From Bacteroidota bacterium (lineage in GTDB: Bacteria; Bacteroidota; Bacteroidia; Cytophagales; Cyclobacteriaceae), in the NCBI GenBank assembly GCA_024280115.1, contig JAJRQT010000067.1, positions 1-40,524 on the forward strand: a stretch of DNA of 40,524 nt, written 5' to 3'. Shown piece by piece: positions 8,121-17,395 of the stretch. Position numbers and translations under genes: made by a program. The notes below the pieces were generated by a model. That model saw only the letters and a program-made list of their open reading frames with translations. It did no database searches and was not told the origin of the DNA. Each line of letters begins with the position of its first letter. Position 1 is the first letter of the stretch.

Positions 8121-8137
8121 CGCTAAAGCTTTTAGCG
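8121..8137. other. Short hairpin upstream of the sulfatase gene
   Basis: CGCTAAA and TTTAGCG form a perfect 7-bp stem with a three-base loop in the 282-bp gap between the divergent oxidoreductase and sulfatase genes. It is GC-richer than its surroundings and has no U-tract on either side. It may be a protein-binding site or a decayed repeat. Confidence 0.35.
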
Positions 8138-8246
8138 AACGCGGTAAAGCTTCGGCTGACAGGCAATCTTTAATCAGTCATATTTGAATCCATCTTGGCT
8201 GGTTTTGAAAGCAATGTTTAACTAATTTTATAAAAACAATTAACTA

Positions 8247-9791
8247 ATGAAATTCACCCTTATGAAAAACCATACTTTTTTATTTCTCGCCATATTTTTT
8301 GCTTTCTCAGCGTGCAATAATCCTTCGAACGAAAAACCAAATATTCTTCTCATCCTTGTCGATGACATGGGGTGGTCGGATATTGGCTGTTATGGAGGAG
8401 AGGTAGAAACACCCAATCTTGACCGTCTGGCAGCACAGGGTATCCGTTTCACTCAAATGCACAATACTTCCAAATGTTTCCCTTCCAGGGCAACATTACT
8501 CACAGGCATTTATGCCCAACAATGTGGATATGACAAATCATACAAACAACCGATCAGAAATGCGGTGACTCTTGGGGAAGTTCTACAAACTGCTGGTTAC
8601 AGAACGCTCTGGGCAGGCAAGCACCATGGTGTAGAGACTCCGGTCGATCGGGGTTTTGATCGTTATTTCGGATTGCGGGAAGGCGCCAGCAATCATTTCA
8701 ACCCGGGCTTGCAACGGGAAGGCGAAGCCAAACCGGCCCAAAAACGACCCGATCGTCCATTTTTCATCGACCATGAAAAATATCAACCTTTTACACCTGA
8801 TAAGGATTTTTATACTACAGATTATTTCACAAAGTATGCCCTCAGCTGGCTCGATGAATACAAAGATGAAGAAAAACCATTCTTTCTTTATATGGCTTAT
8901 ACCGCTCCTCATGATCCGCTGATGGCCTGGCCGGAAGATATTGCAAAATACAAAGGAAAATATTTGGAGGGTTATGAAGCCATCAGAACAAAGCGCTATG
9001 CACAACAAAGAGAGATGGGATTGATTGATGAGCAATTTCTGCTTTCCAAAGAAACCTACGATGCATGGTCGTCACTCAGCGATTCCATGAAACAGGTAGA
9101 GGATTTAAAAATGGCCGTTTATTCTGCAATGATAGACAGGGTAGATCAAAAAATTGGCGAACTGCTCAAGAAAATAGAAGATATGGGCGAGCGTGAAAAC
9201 ACGCTGGTTTTGTTCATGTCTGATAATGGAAGTTCATCCGAAGTAGTCAATATTCCGGGTGATGGGAAAATCGGGACTTTAGGCCAATGGACCTCACTGG
9301 GTAGAAACTGGGCAAATGTCAGTAATACTCCGTATCGATATTATAAAAATTATTCATACGAGGGAGGCATTTGCACACCCATGATTGTGCATTGGCCGAA
9401 TGGCATAAAAGCCAATAACACATTCAGTAATTTTTCCGGTCATTTTATAGATATTATGGCCACATTGGTAGATATCTCGGGGGCAGAGTATCCGCAGAAA
9501 TTTAACAATCAGAAAATCGTACCTATGCAGGGAGTCAGTCTATTGCCAATATTAAAAGGAGGAGATGTCGTGCGGGGGAAGCCCTTATTTTGGCAGTGGT
9601 CAAGGGGAAAGGCAGTTCGTGAGGGCAAATGGAAAATAGTGGCTCATGGAAAAGACGCACAATGGGATTTGTATAATATGGAAGAAGACCCAACTGAAAC
9701 TGCAAACCTGGCAAAAATCCATCCCGAAATTGTGACCAGGATGAATGATCTTTTCATTGCCTGGCAAAAAGAAAATGAACAGTGGAATTAA
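8247..9791 (+). CDS. Lipoprotein arylsulfatase (S1 family)
   Basis: A 514-residue sulfatase with a lipoprotein signal (FAFSAC, C23), so it is anchored on the cell envelope. The N-terminal metal site is LILVDDMGWSD (D39, D40). The formylglycine motif is C77 in CFPSRATLLTG, which matches the C-x-P-S-R consensus, so maturation by an FGE or anaerobic sulfatase-maturing enzyme is required. Neither is in the window. Further active-site elements are WAGKHHG, TAPHDP and FMSDNGSS. The last is the usual metal Asp-Asn pair. A second ATG at 8262 would still give a full signal peptide. The 3' end overlaps the following acetyltransferase gene by ten bases. The sulfate ester substrate cannot be told; the lipoprotein type in Bacteroidota usually acts on polysaccharides. 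Confidence 0.92.
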   Translation: MKFTLMKNHTFLFLAIFFAFSACNNPSNEKPNILLILVDDMGWSDIGCYGGEVETPNLDRLAAQGIRFTQMHNTSKCFPSRATLLTGIYAQQCGYDKSYKQPIRNAVTLGEVLQTAGYRTLWAGKHHGVETPVDRGFDRYFGLREGASNHFNPGLQREGEAKPAQKRPDRPFFIDHEKYQPFTPDKDFYTTDYFTKYALSWLDEYKDEEKPFFLYMAYTAPHDPLMAWPEDIAKYKGKYLEGYEAIRTKRYAQQREMGLIDEQFLLSKETYDAWSSLSDSMKQVEDLKMAVYSAMIDRVDQKIGELLKKIEDMGERENTLVLFMSDNGSSSEVVNIPGDGKIGTLGQWTSLGRNWANVSNTPYRYYKNYSYEGGICTPMIVHWPNGIKANNTFSNFSGHFIDIMATLVDISGAEYPQKFNNQKIVPMQGVSLLPILKGGDVVRGKPLFWQWSRGKAVREGKWKIVAHGKDAQWDLYNMEEDPTETANLAKIHPEIVTRMNDLFIAWQKENEQWN

Positions 9792-10300
9792 AATCGAGAA
9801 ATATCAAACTCCGCATATTAAGGTATGCTGATCGTGTGACTCTCGCCAAACTTGCCAATAATATAAAAATATGGAATAACCTGCGGGATATGCTTCCCCA
9901 TCCATATTCCTTTGGGGATGCTGACAAATTTATAGATATGGTAAAACTCCAGAAACCCCAGGTTACCTTCGCTATAGAATTTGAACATGATTTTGTAGGG
10001 GTCATTGGCATAATCCTCCAGCCTGATGTGTATAGAAAAGGAGCGGAAATCGGCTATTGGATTGGAGAACCATTTTGGAGCAAAGGCATTGCTACAACCG
10101 CCTTGTCATTAGCAACAAAATACGGATTTGAAGAATTGAACCTTGAAAGACTCTACGCAGGGGTATTTGATTTCAATAAGGCCTCAAAGAGGGTACTGGA
10201 AAAGTGCGGATACCAATTAGAAGGAATCTCGAGGAACGCTATTTTTAAAAATGGCAAGCTGATTGATGAGTACAGATATGCGAAATTGAGAGGAGATTGA
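9782..10300 (+). CDS. GNAT acetyltransferase, RimJ/RimL type
   Basis: A 172-residue Gcn5-related N-acetyltransferase. The start is GTG at 9782; an in-frame stop at 9776-9778 and the lack of an early ATG leave no better choice. It overlaps the sulfatase stop by ten bases, so the two are translationally coupled. The acetyl-CoA region is EIGYWIGEPFWSKGIATTAL, and the C-terminal block is NKASKRVLEKCGYQLEG followed by YRYAKLR. Both are typical of the RimJ/RimL branch that acetylates alpha-amino groups of ribosomal proteins or small amines. There is no signal peptide, so it is cytoplasmic. Its substrate and any tie to desulfation are unknown. Confidence 0.88.
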   Translation: MELKSRNIKLRILRYADRVTLAKLANNIKIWNNLRDMLPHPYSFGDADKFIDMVKLQKPQVTFAIEFEHDFVGVIGIILQPDVYRKGAEIGYWIGEPFWSKGIATTALSLATKYGFEELNLERLYAGVFDFNKASKRVLEKCGYQLEGISRNAIFKNGKLIDEYRYAKLRGD

Positions 10301-10344
10301 TGAGTAGGAGACTTTTGTTTTGAATCTGAATTTATATTTTATTT

Positions 10345-10390
10345 GATCCACCATATATTTCACTAATTGGAAATATTAAACCATAGTCAT
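10345..10390 (+). repeat. Dispersed 46-nt repeat, copy 1
   Basis: This segment matches 27713-27757 at about 38 of 46 positions with one gap; the core TTCACTAATT and the ends GATCCAC and AGTCAT are identical. Both copies are intergenic and in the same orientation. The rest of the 626-bp gap (10301-10926) is AT-rich, and I see no gene, RNA or mobile element in it. Confidence 0.5.
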
Positions 10391-10926
10391 TCCAATTGAG
10401 ATTGCCATTGACCCAACACTTTATGAACACTAGCTGAACAAGAAGGATTAACGCGAGCATGCTTAACAAAGTGGCTTGGGAACGCACTTAGATAATTGAG
10501 CATCACCTTTCAATTCAGCATTTGCACAAGGCTTTATAAGGCTTCAATCAAACAATCCATAAAAGTAAGGACTATCTCATACGAAATTTTATTCTACCGA
10601 CAGTTATTCCTTTAATTACAATGAAGAAAATATTCAAAATATGATTCAATAATAGATACTAATAGAATAAATGATGAAAAATATAATTGTTAATGTACTT
10701 AAGCATTGGGCATTTGATTCCAAAAGAGGGCATTTTTATTTGATTTAATAGTGATTGCATTTTCTTAATGTAAGTATGCCGTAAAAAACGTTCATAGTGA
10801 AAATATGACCATTGGTTTTGTAAATCGGGGTTTTAATCTATAAAATTTTAAATAGCCTACGTCTATACCTATATTTAGCACGTAATAAAGTACAATCCTG
10901 TTTACATACATTTTGAGAAAGAATTG

Positions 10927-11979
10927 ATGAAGATTTTTGAAAATCTGAATTGGAGAGTAATTGTGTATCATTTTATCATTGTTGGGATATTTATAACAAC
11001 CCCTCTGATTCTTTTCCTCAGATCAGATAATGATTATAGGTTGTTATGGGCTACAATAATGTTCTCAGTATTAGCTATTTTTTATATCCTTAATATTTCG
11101 GTGTTGATACCCAAATATTTGAAAAAGGGTCAGTATCTTCGCTACTTTGGAATTTTATTGCTGACTTTTGTCATTGCGTATTTCATATTATTTGTTCTTT
11201 TTCAGGAATACGGTATTGTACAATTTGAAAATAAAAATCCACTTAATGGAGGTATCCGTGGCAATGACTTCTCTCCTTTTATGATTGTTATTCCGTTGAT
11301 CATATATTATACGCTTGGTATAAGTTTTGAATCAATTGTAGAATCCCTGAAGCAAAAAAGATCAAAAGAGGAGGCTCTTAAAGAAAAAGTAAAAGCGGAA
11401 TTATCTTTCCTGAAATCCCAAATCAATCCACATTTTCTATTCAATAGTTTAAATAGCATTTATTCATTGTCAATGAAAAAATCAGAATTGACAAATGATG
11501 CCATTTTGTTACTATCCAACATGATGCGTTACATGTTGTATGAGTCAAACGGATCAAAAGTTTCATTAAAAAAAGAAATTAACTACATAGAAAACTTCAT
11601 TGCACTTCAGCGCCTCCGGATTGCAAAAAAGGATTGTATTTCCATTAGATTCAATTGTAATGGAGATCCCAACGGACATCTAATAGAGCCATTACTTTTC
11701 ATCCCTTTTGTTGAAAATGCATTCAAGCATGGAATTTCGTATAAAGAAACTTCAATTGTTGATATCAAATTAAGTATCCTTCATGATAAACTAATATTTG
11801 AAATCATTAACAGTCGCCCTAAAAAACATGAGGTTAATCTCGATAGCACAAAATTCTCCGGAATAGGCTTGAATAACATTGGACAAAGATTAGATTTACT
11901 CTATCCAGATAAGTATAAGCTCATTTTTAATGATAGTAGTGAATTGTTTAGTACAAAACTTGAACTTAATCTAGCATGA
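10927..11979 (+). CDS. LytS/YehU-type sensor histidine kinase
   Basis: A 350-residue membrane kinase. ATG at 10927 is chosen over the adjacent TTG at 10924. Four hydrophobic helices (roughly residues 12-30, 40-62, 73-93, 118-138) precede a short coiled segment and the His_kinase domain. The phospho-accepting histidine is about H169 in QINPHFLFNSLNSIY. The N-box is PFVENAFKHG and the G-box SGIGLNNIGQRL. Only a small loop lies outside the membrane, so the input is probably in or near the membrane. It overlaps the response regulator gene by four bases (ATGA) and clearly works with it. The signal is unknown; such pairs in Bacteroidota often control nearby transport or envelope genes. Confidence 0.92.
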   Translation: MKIFENLNWRVIVYHFIIVGIFITTPLILFLRSDNDYRLLWATIMFSVLAIFYILNISVLIPKYLKKGQYLRYFGILLLTFVIAYFILFVLFQEYGIVQFENKNPLNGGIRGNDFSPFMIVIPLIIYYTLGISFESIVESLKQKRSKEEALKEKVKAELSFLKSQINPHFLFNSLNSIYSLSMKKSELTNDAILLLSNMMRYMLYESNGSKVSLKKEINYIENFIALQRLRIAKKDCISIRFNCNGDPNGHLIEPLLFIPFVENAFKHGISYKETSIVDIKLSILHDKLIFEIINSRPKKHEVNLDSTKFSGIGLNNIGQRLDLLYPDKYKLIFNDSSELFSTKLELNLA

Positions 11980-12683
11980 CAATTAACTGTATCGCAATCG
12001 ATGATGAACCATTAGCCTTGGAACTATTAGAAAGCTACATTAATAAAATTCCATACCTAAATCTTGTTGGATCCTACGAAAGCTCGGGAGATGCTCTATC
12101 TGTTATTAATAATGAATCAATTGATCTCATTTATTTAGACATAAACATGCCTGAAATCAATGGCTTACAATTGGTGAAATCTCTGGAAAATGCTCCAAAG
12201 ATAATTTTTACTACCGCTTATGATTCATTTGCCATCCAGGGTTTTGAGCTTAATGCAGTTGATTATTTATTGAAGCCTTTCTCATTTGAGCGATTTCTTA
12301 TTGCTACAGAAAAAGTGCATGAAAGGGTTAGTAGAAACAAACAATTAGTTCAGGATATTTCAAATGATTTCATCTTTATTAAGATAGAACACAATATACT
12401 GAAAGTGATGCTTGATGAAATATATTTCATTGAAGGGTATAAAGATTATCTGAAAATTCACACTTCCAGCAAATATCCGTTACTAACACTGAAAAGCATT
12501 AAATCCATAGAGAGAGTGCTGCAAAATAAAGGCTTTATTAGAATTCATAGATCATACATAATATCTATCAATAAGATACATTCTTTTCGCAATGGAAAAA
12601 TAAAAATAAAAGAAGCTTATCTGCCTATTGGTGATAACTACAAAGAAGAATTTCATGAAAAGGTTTTGATGGGAAAAATATAG
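11976..12683 (+). CDS. LytTR-type response regulator
   Basis: A 235-residue regulator. The receiver domain spans residues about 3-120, with acidic residues IDDEP, phospho-acceptor D55 (LIYLDINMPEINGLQ), the conserved threonine region IFTTAYDSF and lysine LLKPF. The LytTR DNA-binding domain spans about 133-235 (IEGYKDYLKIHT, FIRIHRSYIISINKIHSF, LPIGDNYKEEF). It is translationally coupled to the kinase and followed by a strong terminator, so the operon is two genes. Target promoters are not identifiable here; LytTR proteins bind paired short direct repeats. Confidence 0.94.
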   Translation: MTINCIAIDDEPLALELLESYINKIPYLNLVGSYESSGDALSVINNESIDLIYLDINMPEINGLQLVKSLENAPKIIFTTAYDSFAIQGFELNAVDYLLKPFSFERFLIATEKVHERVSRNKQLVQDISNDFIFIKIEHNILKVMLDEIYFIEGYKDYLKIHTSSKYPLLTLKSIKSIERVLQNKGFIRIHRSYIISINKIHSFRNGKIKIKEAYLPIGDNYKEEFHEKVLMGKI

Positions 12684-12713
12684 CTGTAAGGTTAAGGTGT
12701 TAGTTTAAATAGA

Positions 12714-12742
12714 AGGGTGTCTCAAAAGGACACCTTTTTTTT
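12714..12742 (+). terminator. Intrinsic terminator of the kinase-regulator operon
   Basis: GGTGTCT (12716-12722) pairs with GGACACC (12728-12734) across a CAAAA loop, including one G-U pair. Eight T residues follow (12735-12742). It lies 33 bases after the regulator stop codon. The remaining gap to 13104 holds no supported gene; a possible 88-codon frame there looks random. Confidence 0.9.
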
Positions 12743-13104
12743 GCTTAATATGAATAAAAAAAGTCAGCCCCATTGGACCGACTCTTTCGCCTTAAAACAA
12801 TTACTCGTTTCTTTAAATAAACTTGGATTACTATCACATCATTTGTGTCACTTGTCTGGAATACAAATTCAAAAATTAATTCTATTAAATTTCCGAGGTG
12901 ACTTTTTAATTGTGTTTTGCATAGTTTCAATTATTCTTTTTAACTCTATAAAAACCAGGTGTAAACGCTTATTCTGTTCCTAAAAAATCATTATCAATCT
13001 ATTCAGTCACAATAGAAAGTATAGAATTTACCTACTTCATAAAATTACATGTGTTTTGCTTATTTAACTGATAAAAGAGTTTTCAACATAAATACCAATT
13101 GTAA

Positions 13105-14136
13105 TCAATCATCTTCATCATATTCTTCGGTTGGCCTGAACTCCCATAAATCATCGTAATATGTGCTTCCATTCCGGCCTATAGTAACGAATGCCCTATC
13201 ATTTAATGTAAAAGCAACAGCATCCGTTTTTGGAGCTCCCTCAAGACCGGTTCGTTCAATCCATATATCACTTCCGGGAACATATTCCCATATTGTATTT
13301 GAAATATATCCTGCAGTTCCTGTGGCTACATAACCTCGATTATTAATGGAAAACCCAACAGCGCCGAAACGAAGAATTAAATAATCATCATCTTCATCCA
13401 AATCCTGCATCTGCTCCCATGGAAATTCTTCTGAACCTACAAGATCTCCGTTGAGTGCCCAAAAGTCTTTTTCATACGAGCCATTGTGTATCCCGGTTCC
13501 CACATACGCTGTATTTCCTATTACAAATGCAACGCACTCTTTCCTCTTTGACCCACCAAGACTAGGGATTTGATTCCATGAATCATTTTGAGGATTATAT
13601 TCCCAAAAATCCTTTAAATCGCTTCCATCATATCCGGTACCGATATAACCCTTTCCATTTAGACTAAATCCAACGGCACTTCTCCGGGGGCTTCCAGCAA
13701 AATTGGCTTTTTGGCTCCAAGAGTCAGAGTCTTGATCATATTCCCAAAAATCTCCCAATTCATCATCTCCATCGAATCCGGTACCAACATATCCTTTTTT
13801 GTCAATACTAAATCCCACGGCGCTACTTCTTGCAGTTCCAGGAAAATCAGAGATTTTTTGCCAGTAATTCATTTGTGCATCATACCTCCAAAAATCAACA
13901 TAATATTCATCATCACTTCCATTAAAACCAGTTCCAACATATGCTTTATCTCCTATTGTAAATGCAACAGAACTTGATCTCGTTTTTCCTTCAAAATCTG
14001 ATCGTTCGATCCAATTTCCCAAAATTTCATCCTCTTCCTCCTCACATGCGCAAATCATAAAAAAAAGAAAGAGTGCTGCCAATACAGGCATTTTAAAATA
14101 ATTTTTCATCGTTATTTTTTTTGATATTTTATTCAT
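13105..14136 (-). CDS. Kelch-like beta-propeller lipoprotein
   Basis: A 343-residue exported protein with a lipoprotein signal ending MICAC and an acidic stretch (EEEEDE) after the cysteine. ATG at 14109 is an alternative start. The mature part is a run of about six kelch-like repeats of some 50 residues with the pattern R-S-(S/A)-A-V-(A/G)-F, then (G/A)-Y-(V/I)-G-T-G, then D-F-W-E-Y-D, and W. This predicts a beta-propeller. It lies 32 bp after the DUF4270 gene on the same strand and is probably co-transcribed. Its job is unknown; in Bacteroidota such propellers often accompany DUF4270 proteins and surface adhesion or secretion functions. It is convergent with the regulator gene. Confidence 0.82.
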   Translation of the reverse strand: MNKISKKITMKNYFKMPVLAALFLFFMICACEEEEDEILGNWIERSDFEGKTRSSSVAFTIGDKAYVGTGFNGSDDEYYVDFWRYDAQMNYWQKISDFPGTARSSAVGFSIDKKGYVGTGFDGDDELGDFWEYDQDSDSWSQKANFAGSPRRSAVGFSLNGKGYIGTGYDGSDLKDFWEYNPQNDSWNQIPSLGGSKRKECVAFVIGNTAYVGTGIHNGSYEKDFWALNGDLVGSEEFPWEQMQDLDEDDDYLILRFGAVGFSINNRGYVATGTAGYISNTIWEYVPGSDIWIERTGLEGAPKTDAVAFTLNDRAFVTIGRNGSTYYDDLWEFRPTEEYDEDD

Positions 14137-14168
14137 CTAATTTATTCTTAAAACTCATCGCCTACCAA

Positions 14169-15461
14169 TTAAAATGTTTCGTTAATGTTCATTATAATCA
14201 ATCTCAAATAAGATTTGCTATCGTGACTTTCATCACCGATATATAATCTATTTACCGTGCCAGAATTATCTGATTGCGTTAGTGTAAAAAGCAACGCCGA
14301 ACCATCATTCTCTAATAAACCAAGTTGCTCTTCTAAAAAGGAATTTATATTAATGGAATAGAAAGTTTCTTCGTTGTACTCATCATCATAATAAAGAAGA
14401 GATTCTATTAATGGCTCACTTATTATATTGTTATATTTATCAACTTTATATGCAATTAAATTTGCCGGAAGCATGCTTAATCCAGAATAGGAATGTTTGA
14501 CTGGTTTTAGTATCAATTCTGCATCAGTTACCAAATTATTTTCACTCAACTCCCTCACATAATCCAGATATGGAAATTCAACCCTTATTCCAAGCCCTAC
14601 ACCTCCCTGGATGAAGGCCAAATCACCAACCTCAGCAGACGATAAAATATCCTTTTGCGTAGCCAGTGTATTGAATATTGAATCAGAAACCTGAGCAGAA
14701 ACCTGAGAGAAATAAATATTATTAGCTATCGGAAAAACCTGTTCGGCCTGAGCCCCTTCTTGGCTGTAAAACAATTTAAAACTTGTTTCATTATTCAAAC
14801 CGATAACACACGTATTTGTAGAATCGGGAATAATTGCAAAACCTTTTATGTACTCACGAAAGTCATTGTTATTTTCTAAGATTTCGTCTTTAGTTTTCAA
14901 AAGCTCAAATAACGCCTTGCCAAAGTCATCATCTATTCGAAGATATTCAGGCTTATCCTTTCTAACTCTGGGAAAAAAGCTGATTTTCCCAAGAAAATAT
15001 ATTGAGTCCAATCCATACAGACAATTGCTGGTATTGTATAAACGTCCATCATCTCCGAGTTCCATCTCATCTAATAGTGAATACAAATAAAAAGTTTGCA
15101 ATTGGGTGGTATCATAATAGGAATAACCGTCAAAAACCATTTCAAGAGACAGGGAGTCATATTCGGCTTTTTCTTCATCCGGATATGAATTCAAAGAATC
15201 TCTTCCTACTTGAAAAAATGCCTTTGCCGTTATAGAACCAAGGCGTTCATCTTTACTTTTTCCAATCAACAATCTCGATATATTACTTGTAGCTAAAGAG
15301 TCAAATTTTACCGTAGAAATTTTAATGGAAACTGTATCATAATATGTAATCGTGAGTGGATCTTCCTCAACAAAATCAACCCCCACTAAGGAAGGAAAGT
15401 CACAAGCATAAAAAGTAAATATTATCCCCATTAATAAAAAAACAATCCTACATCTACCCAT
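14169..15461 (-). CDS. DUF4270-family lipoprotein
   Basis: A 430-residue protein with a lipoprotein signal (FTFYACDFPSLVGVDFV). The sequence following the cysteine is typical of DUF4270, a Bacteroidota-only family of unknown function. The family traits seen are DTVSIKISTVKFDSLATSN, RLLIGKSKDERLGSITAKAFFQ, and a C-terminal lipoprotein-like beta region ending KSYLRLIIM. GGAGG directly abuts the ATG with almost no spacer, and an in-frame TAA two codons upstream excludes a longer start. First gene of a probable two-gene operon with the propeller. It is divergent from an outer-membrane barrel gene, an arrangement that hints at a shared envelope role. Confidence 0.85.
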   Translation of the reverse strand: MGRCRIVFLLMGIIFTFYACDFPSLVGVDFVEEDPLTITYYDTVSIKISTVKFDSLATSNISRLLIGKSKDERLGSITAKAFFQVGRDSLNSYPDEEKAEYDSLSLEMVFDGYSYYDTTQLQTFYLYSLLDEMELGDDGRLYNTSNCLYGLDSIYFLGKISFFPRVRKDKPEYLRIDDDFGKALFELLKTKDEILENNNDFREYIKGFAIIPDSTNTCVIGLNNETSFKLFYSQEGAQAEQVFPIANNIYFSQVSAQVSDSIFNTLATQKDILSSAEVGDLAFIQGGVGLGIRVEFPYLDYVRELSENNLVTDAELILKPVKHSYSGLSMLPANLIAYKVDKYNNIISEPLIESLLYYDDEYNEETFYSININSFLEEQLGLLENDGSALLFTLTQSDNSGTVNRLYIGDESHDSKSYLRLIIMNINETF

Positions 15462-15777
15462 CCTCCTTTACTTCATGTTCTATTTCATTTATTATTACTT
15501 CTAAACAATCAATAGCAGTAAAAAATGCCTATTAATCGAATGCAAAAATCAAAGTTCTTAAGCACAGCTAAAAAAAATATCTATATATCCACCTTATTTA
15601 AAGACCAATCTCTGCTTTTCGACTACAAATCCAGAATCATAATTTTTTATTGTGAAAATCGAGTAAATAGATTAGTTGGTCTTGTGACTTCCTCCCTTCA
15701 TATATAAATGTTTTAAGGATTGGCCAAGTAGCATACTTTTAAATTTTTGAAATGTACATTTTTGCTAAAATAAGACG
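15462..15777. other. Divergent intergenic region
   Basis: This 316-bp AT-rich spacer must hold promoters for both the DUF4270 gene (-) and the barrel gene (+). Close but imperfect matches to TAnnTTTG occur just before 15778 (TACATTTTTG). A 60-codon frame at 15525-15707 has no start signal or recognisable protein character. Confidence 0.4.
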
Positions 15778-17013
15778 ATGATGAGGCGTTCAGGATTTTT
15801 AAGTGTGGTGCTAATATTGGGTTGTACATATAACATTTTCGGCCAGGCATTAATTGATTCACCATACACCATATACGGATTGGGGGATATTGCTCAAAAA
15901 GGTTCGGGATATAATTGGTCTTTAGGAGGAACAGGCATCGCCTTAAGGGATGGGCTATCTCTTAATAATATCAATCCTGCCTCTTATACAGCCATCAGGA
16001 AACCATTTACACAATTAGCTGATTTTTCGTTTAATGTTTCTATTGCGCAGCAAACTGATCAAAACAATTCATCGCCTAGTATTTACGGCACTTTTTCAGG
16101 TGCTGGTTTCTGGTTTCGCCTAAATCAAAACTTGGGATTAACCATTGGGCTAACCCCCTTTAGTAATGTAAAATACAACATTATAGAAGAACAGACATTT
16201 ACTGGTATTGAAGGGAATTATATTGTTAATTACCAGGGCAGTGGAGGGCTTAGTCAAGTATATGTCGGAACTGCATATGAATTGTTTAATCACTTTTCTT
16301 TAGGCGTACATGGATCCTATATCTTTGGTAAGATTTCACATAACCAAAATGTGATTTCCGGTGATGTAGATTATAATGTGACTATTGAAAAAGACCTATA
16401 TCTGCACACCTTTCACTTGGATTATGGCCTGCAATACTGGTTTACTTTTATGAAAGAAAAAATTGTTTTAGGGGCAACATTTTCCAATGAAAATACTTTT
16501 GGTGGAACATATGACTTGAATGTGTCTCAGGGAACAGACACACTCCAGGAATCCTCATCACCAAGTGAAGAATATTTGTTACCTACCTCGTATGGTGGAG
16601 GGGTTAGTTGGACACATAATAACAAATGGACGTTTACCTCTGACTATTCCTTTCAAAAATGGAGTAATGCCACCTTTGAAGATGGGTTTCAAATTCGTGA
16701 TACTCACCGCTTGTCCGTAGGAATTTCCTTTTTACCGAATTTGAATGCACAATCATATATTAAAAGAATGGGATTGAATTTTGGCGGTTATTATAAAAAC
16801 ACATATCTGAAACTGGATGGCCAGGGCATAGATCAATACGGCGTGACTGCGGGAATGACCCTACCAACGTCTGGAACGGCTTTGATCAATATTATTTATG
16901 AACGAAGCTTTAGAGGAGTCAATACTAAAAATCTTATAAATGAAAATTTTCATCACATTACCTTCAATTTATCATTTTTTGATGTGTGGTTTAAAAAAGA
17001 TAAATTCAACTAA
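15778..17013 (+). CDS. Outer-membrane beta-barrel protein, FadL/OmpP1-like
   Basis: A 411-residue protein with a signal peptide (cleavage after NIFGQA). The mature N-terminus reads SPYTIYGLGDIAQKG, then the S-LGGTGIALRDGLSLNNINPASYTAI block, which is typical of Bacteroidota OmpP1/FadL-like and related barrels. Alternating polar/aromatic strands fill the rest (FWFRLNQNLGLTIGLTPFSNVKY, SVGISFLPN). It ends in a strand with several aromatic residues. Two consecutive ATG codons start it. A likely role is uptake of a hydrophobic substrate, or a structural barrel; neither is shown. Divergent from the DUF4270 operon. Confidence 0.75.
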   Translation: MMRRSGFLSVVLILGCTYNIFGQALIDSPYTIYGLGDIAQKGSGYNWSLGGTGIALRDGLSLNNINPASYTAIRKPFTQLADFSFNVSIAQQTDQNNSSPSIYGTFSGAGFWFRLNQNLGLTIGLTPFSNVKYNIIEEQTFTGIEGNYIVNYQGSGGLSQVYVGTAYELFNHFSLGVHGSYIFGKISHNQNVISGDVDYNVTIEKDLYLHTFHLDYGLQYWFTFMKEKIVLGATFSNENTFGGTYDLNVSQGTDTLQESSSPSEEYLLPTSYGGGVSWTHNNKWTFTSDYSFQKWSNATFEDGFQIRDTHRLSVGISFLPNLNAQSYIKRMGLNFGGYYKNTYLKLDGQGIDQYGVTAGMTLPTSGTALINIIYERSFRGVNTKNLINENFHHITFNLSFFDVWFKKDKFN

Positions 17014-17069
17014 GAGCCAAAATCAACTGTTCTCTTGTAGAAAAGTAGTTTAGGGAATATTTTGAATAA

Positions 17070-17345
17070 ACTAAACTTCAATTAACAAAGGATTTTGAAA
17101 TTGCCTGGAACAATTATCAGTTGCATCTACAAACTATTGAGTTGGGACAAATTAATCTTTTAGTAGAGCAGGATCATTTTAAACGGTTTGCAACAGATTA
17201 TTATCTTGGGCAAACTGATAACCTTTCGTTTCGTGATGCCCAACTCAGCCTCGCCCTTGTAAAAGACCCGCTTTTTGATGCGCGTCTTAATTGCAAAGTA
17301 AGCGAACTTGAATTATTGATACTGACAAGATCTTTGCTTAAATGA
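17070..17345 (+). pseudogene. 3' remnant of a TolC-family outer-membrane factor gene
   Basis: An open frame starts right after a TAA at 17067 and ends at TGA 17343-17345, with no good start codon. It encodes about 91 residues. The text resembles the last helices of a TolC repeat: Y-LGQTDNLSFRDAQLSLALVKDPLFDARLNCKVSELELL-L. This fits the pattern Y..GQ.S.LE.RDAQL.L..A...L..A..N.K.AELELL.L.G.LL. Only the C-terminal end is left and the rest is missing upstream, where the barrel gene ends 56 bp earlier. The fragment therefore looks like a deletion scar. The end overlaps an ATG at 17342 that reads into the TonB receptor frame. Confidence 0.7.
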
Positions 17346-17395
17346 AACTCCGTTGTAAATGCAAAATAGGTTTAAAACATAAACAAATAACCAAC

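Noticed and set aside
12717..12983. An 88-codon plus-strand frame after the response regulator
   Set aside because: It starts within the terminator stem, has no ribosome site and looks random.
15525..15707. A 60-codon plus-strand frame in the divergent spacer
   Set aside because: No start signal, no homology recognised, and it occupies the likely promoter region.
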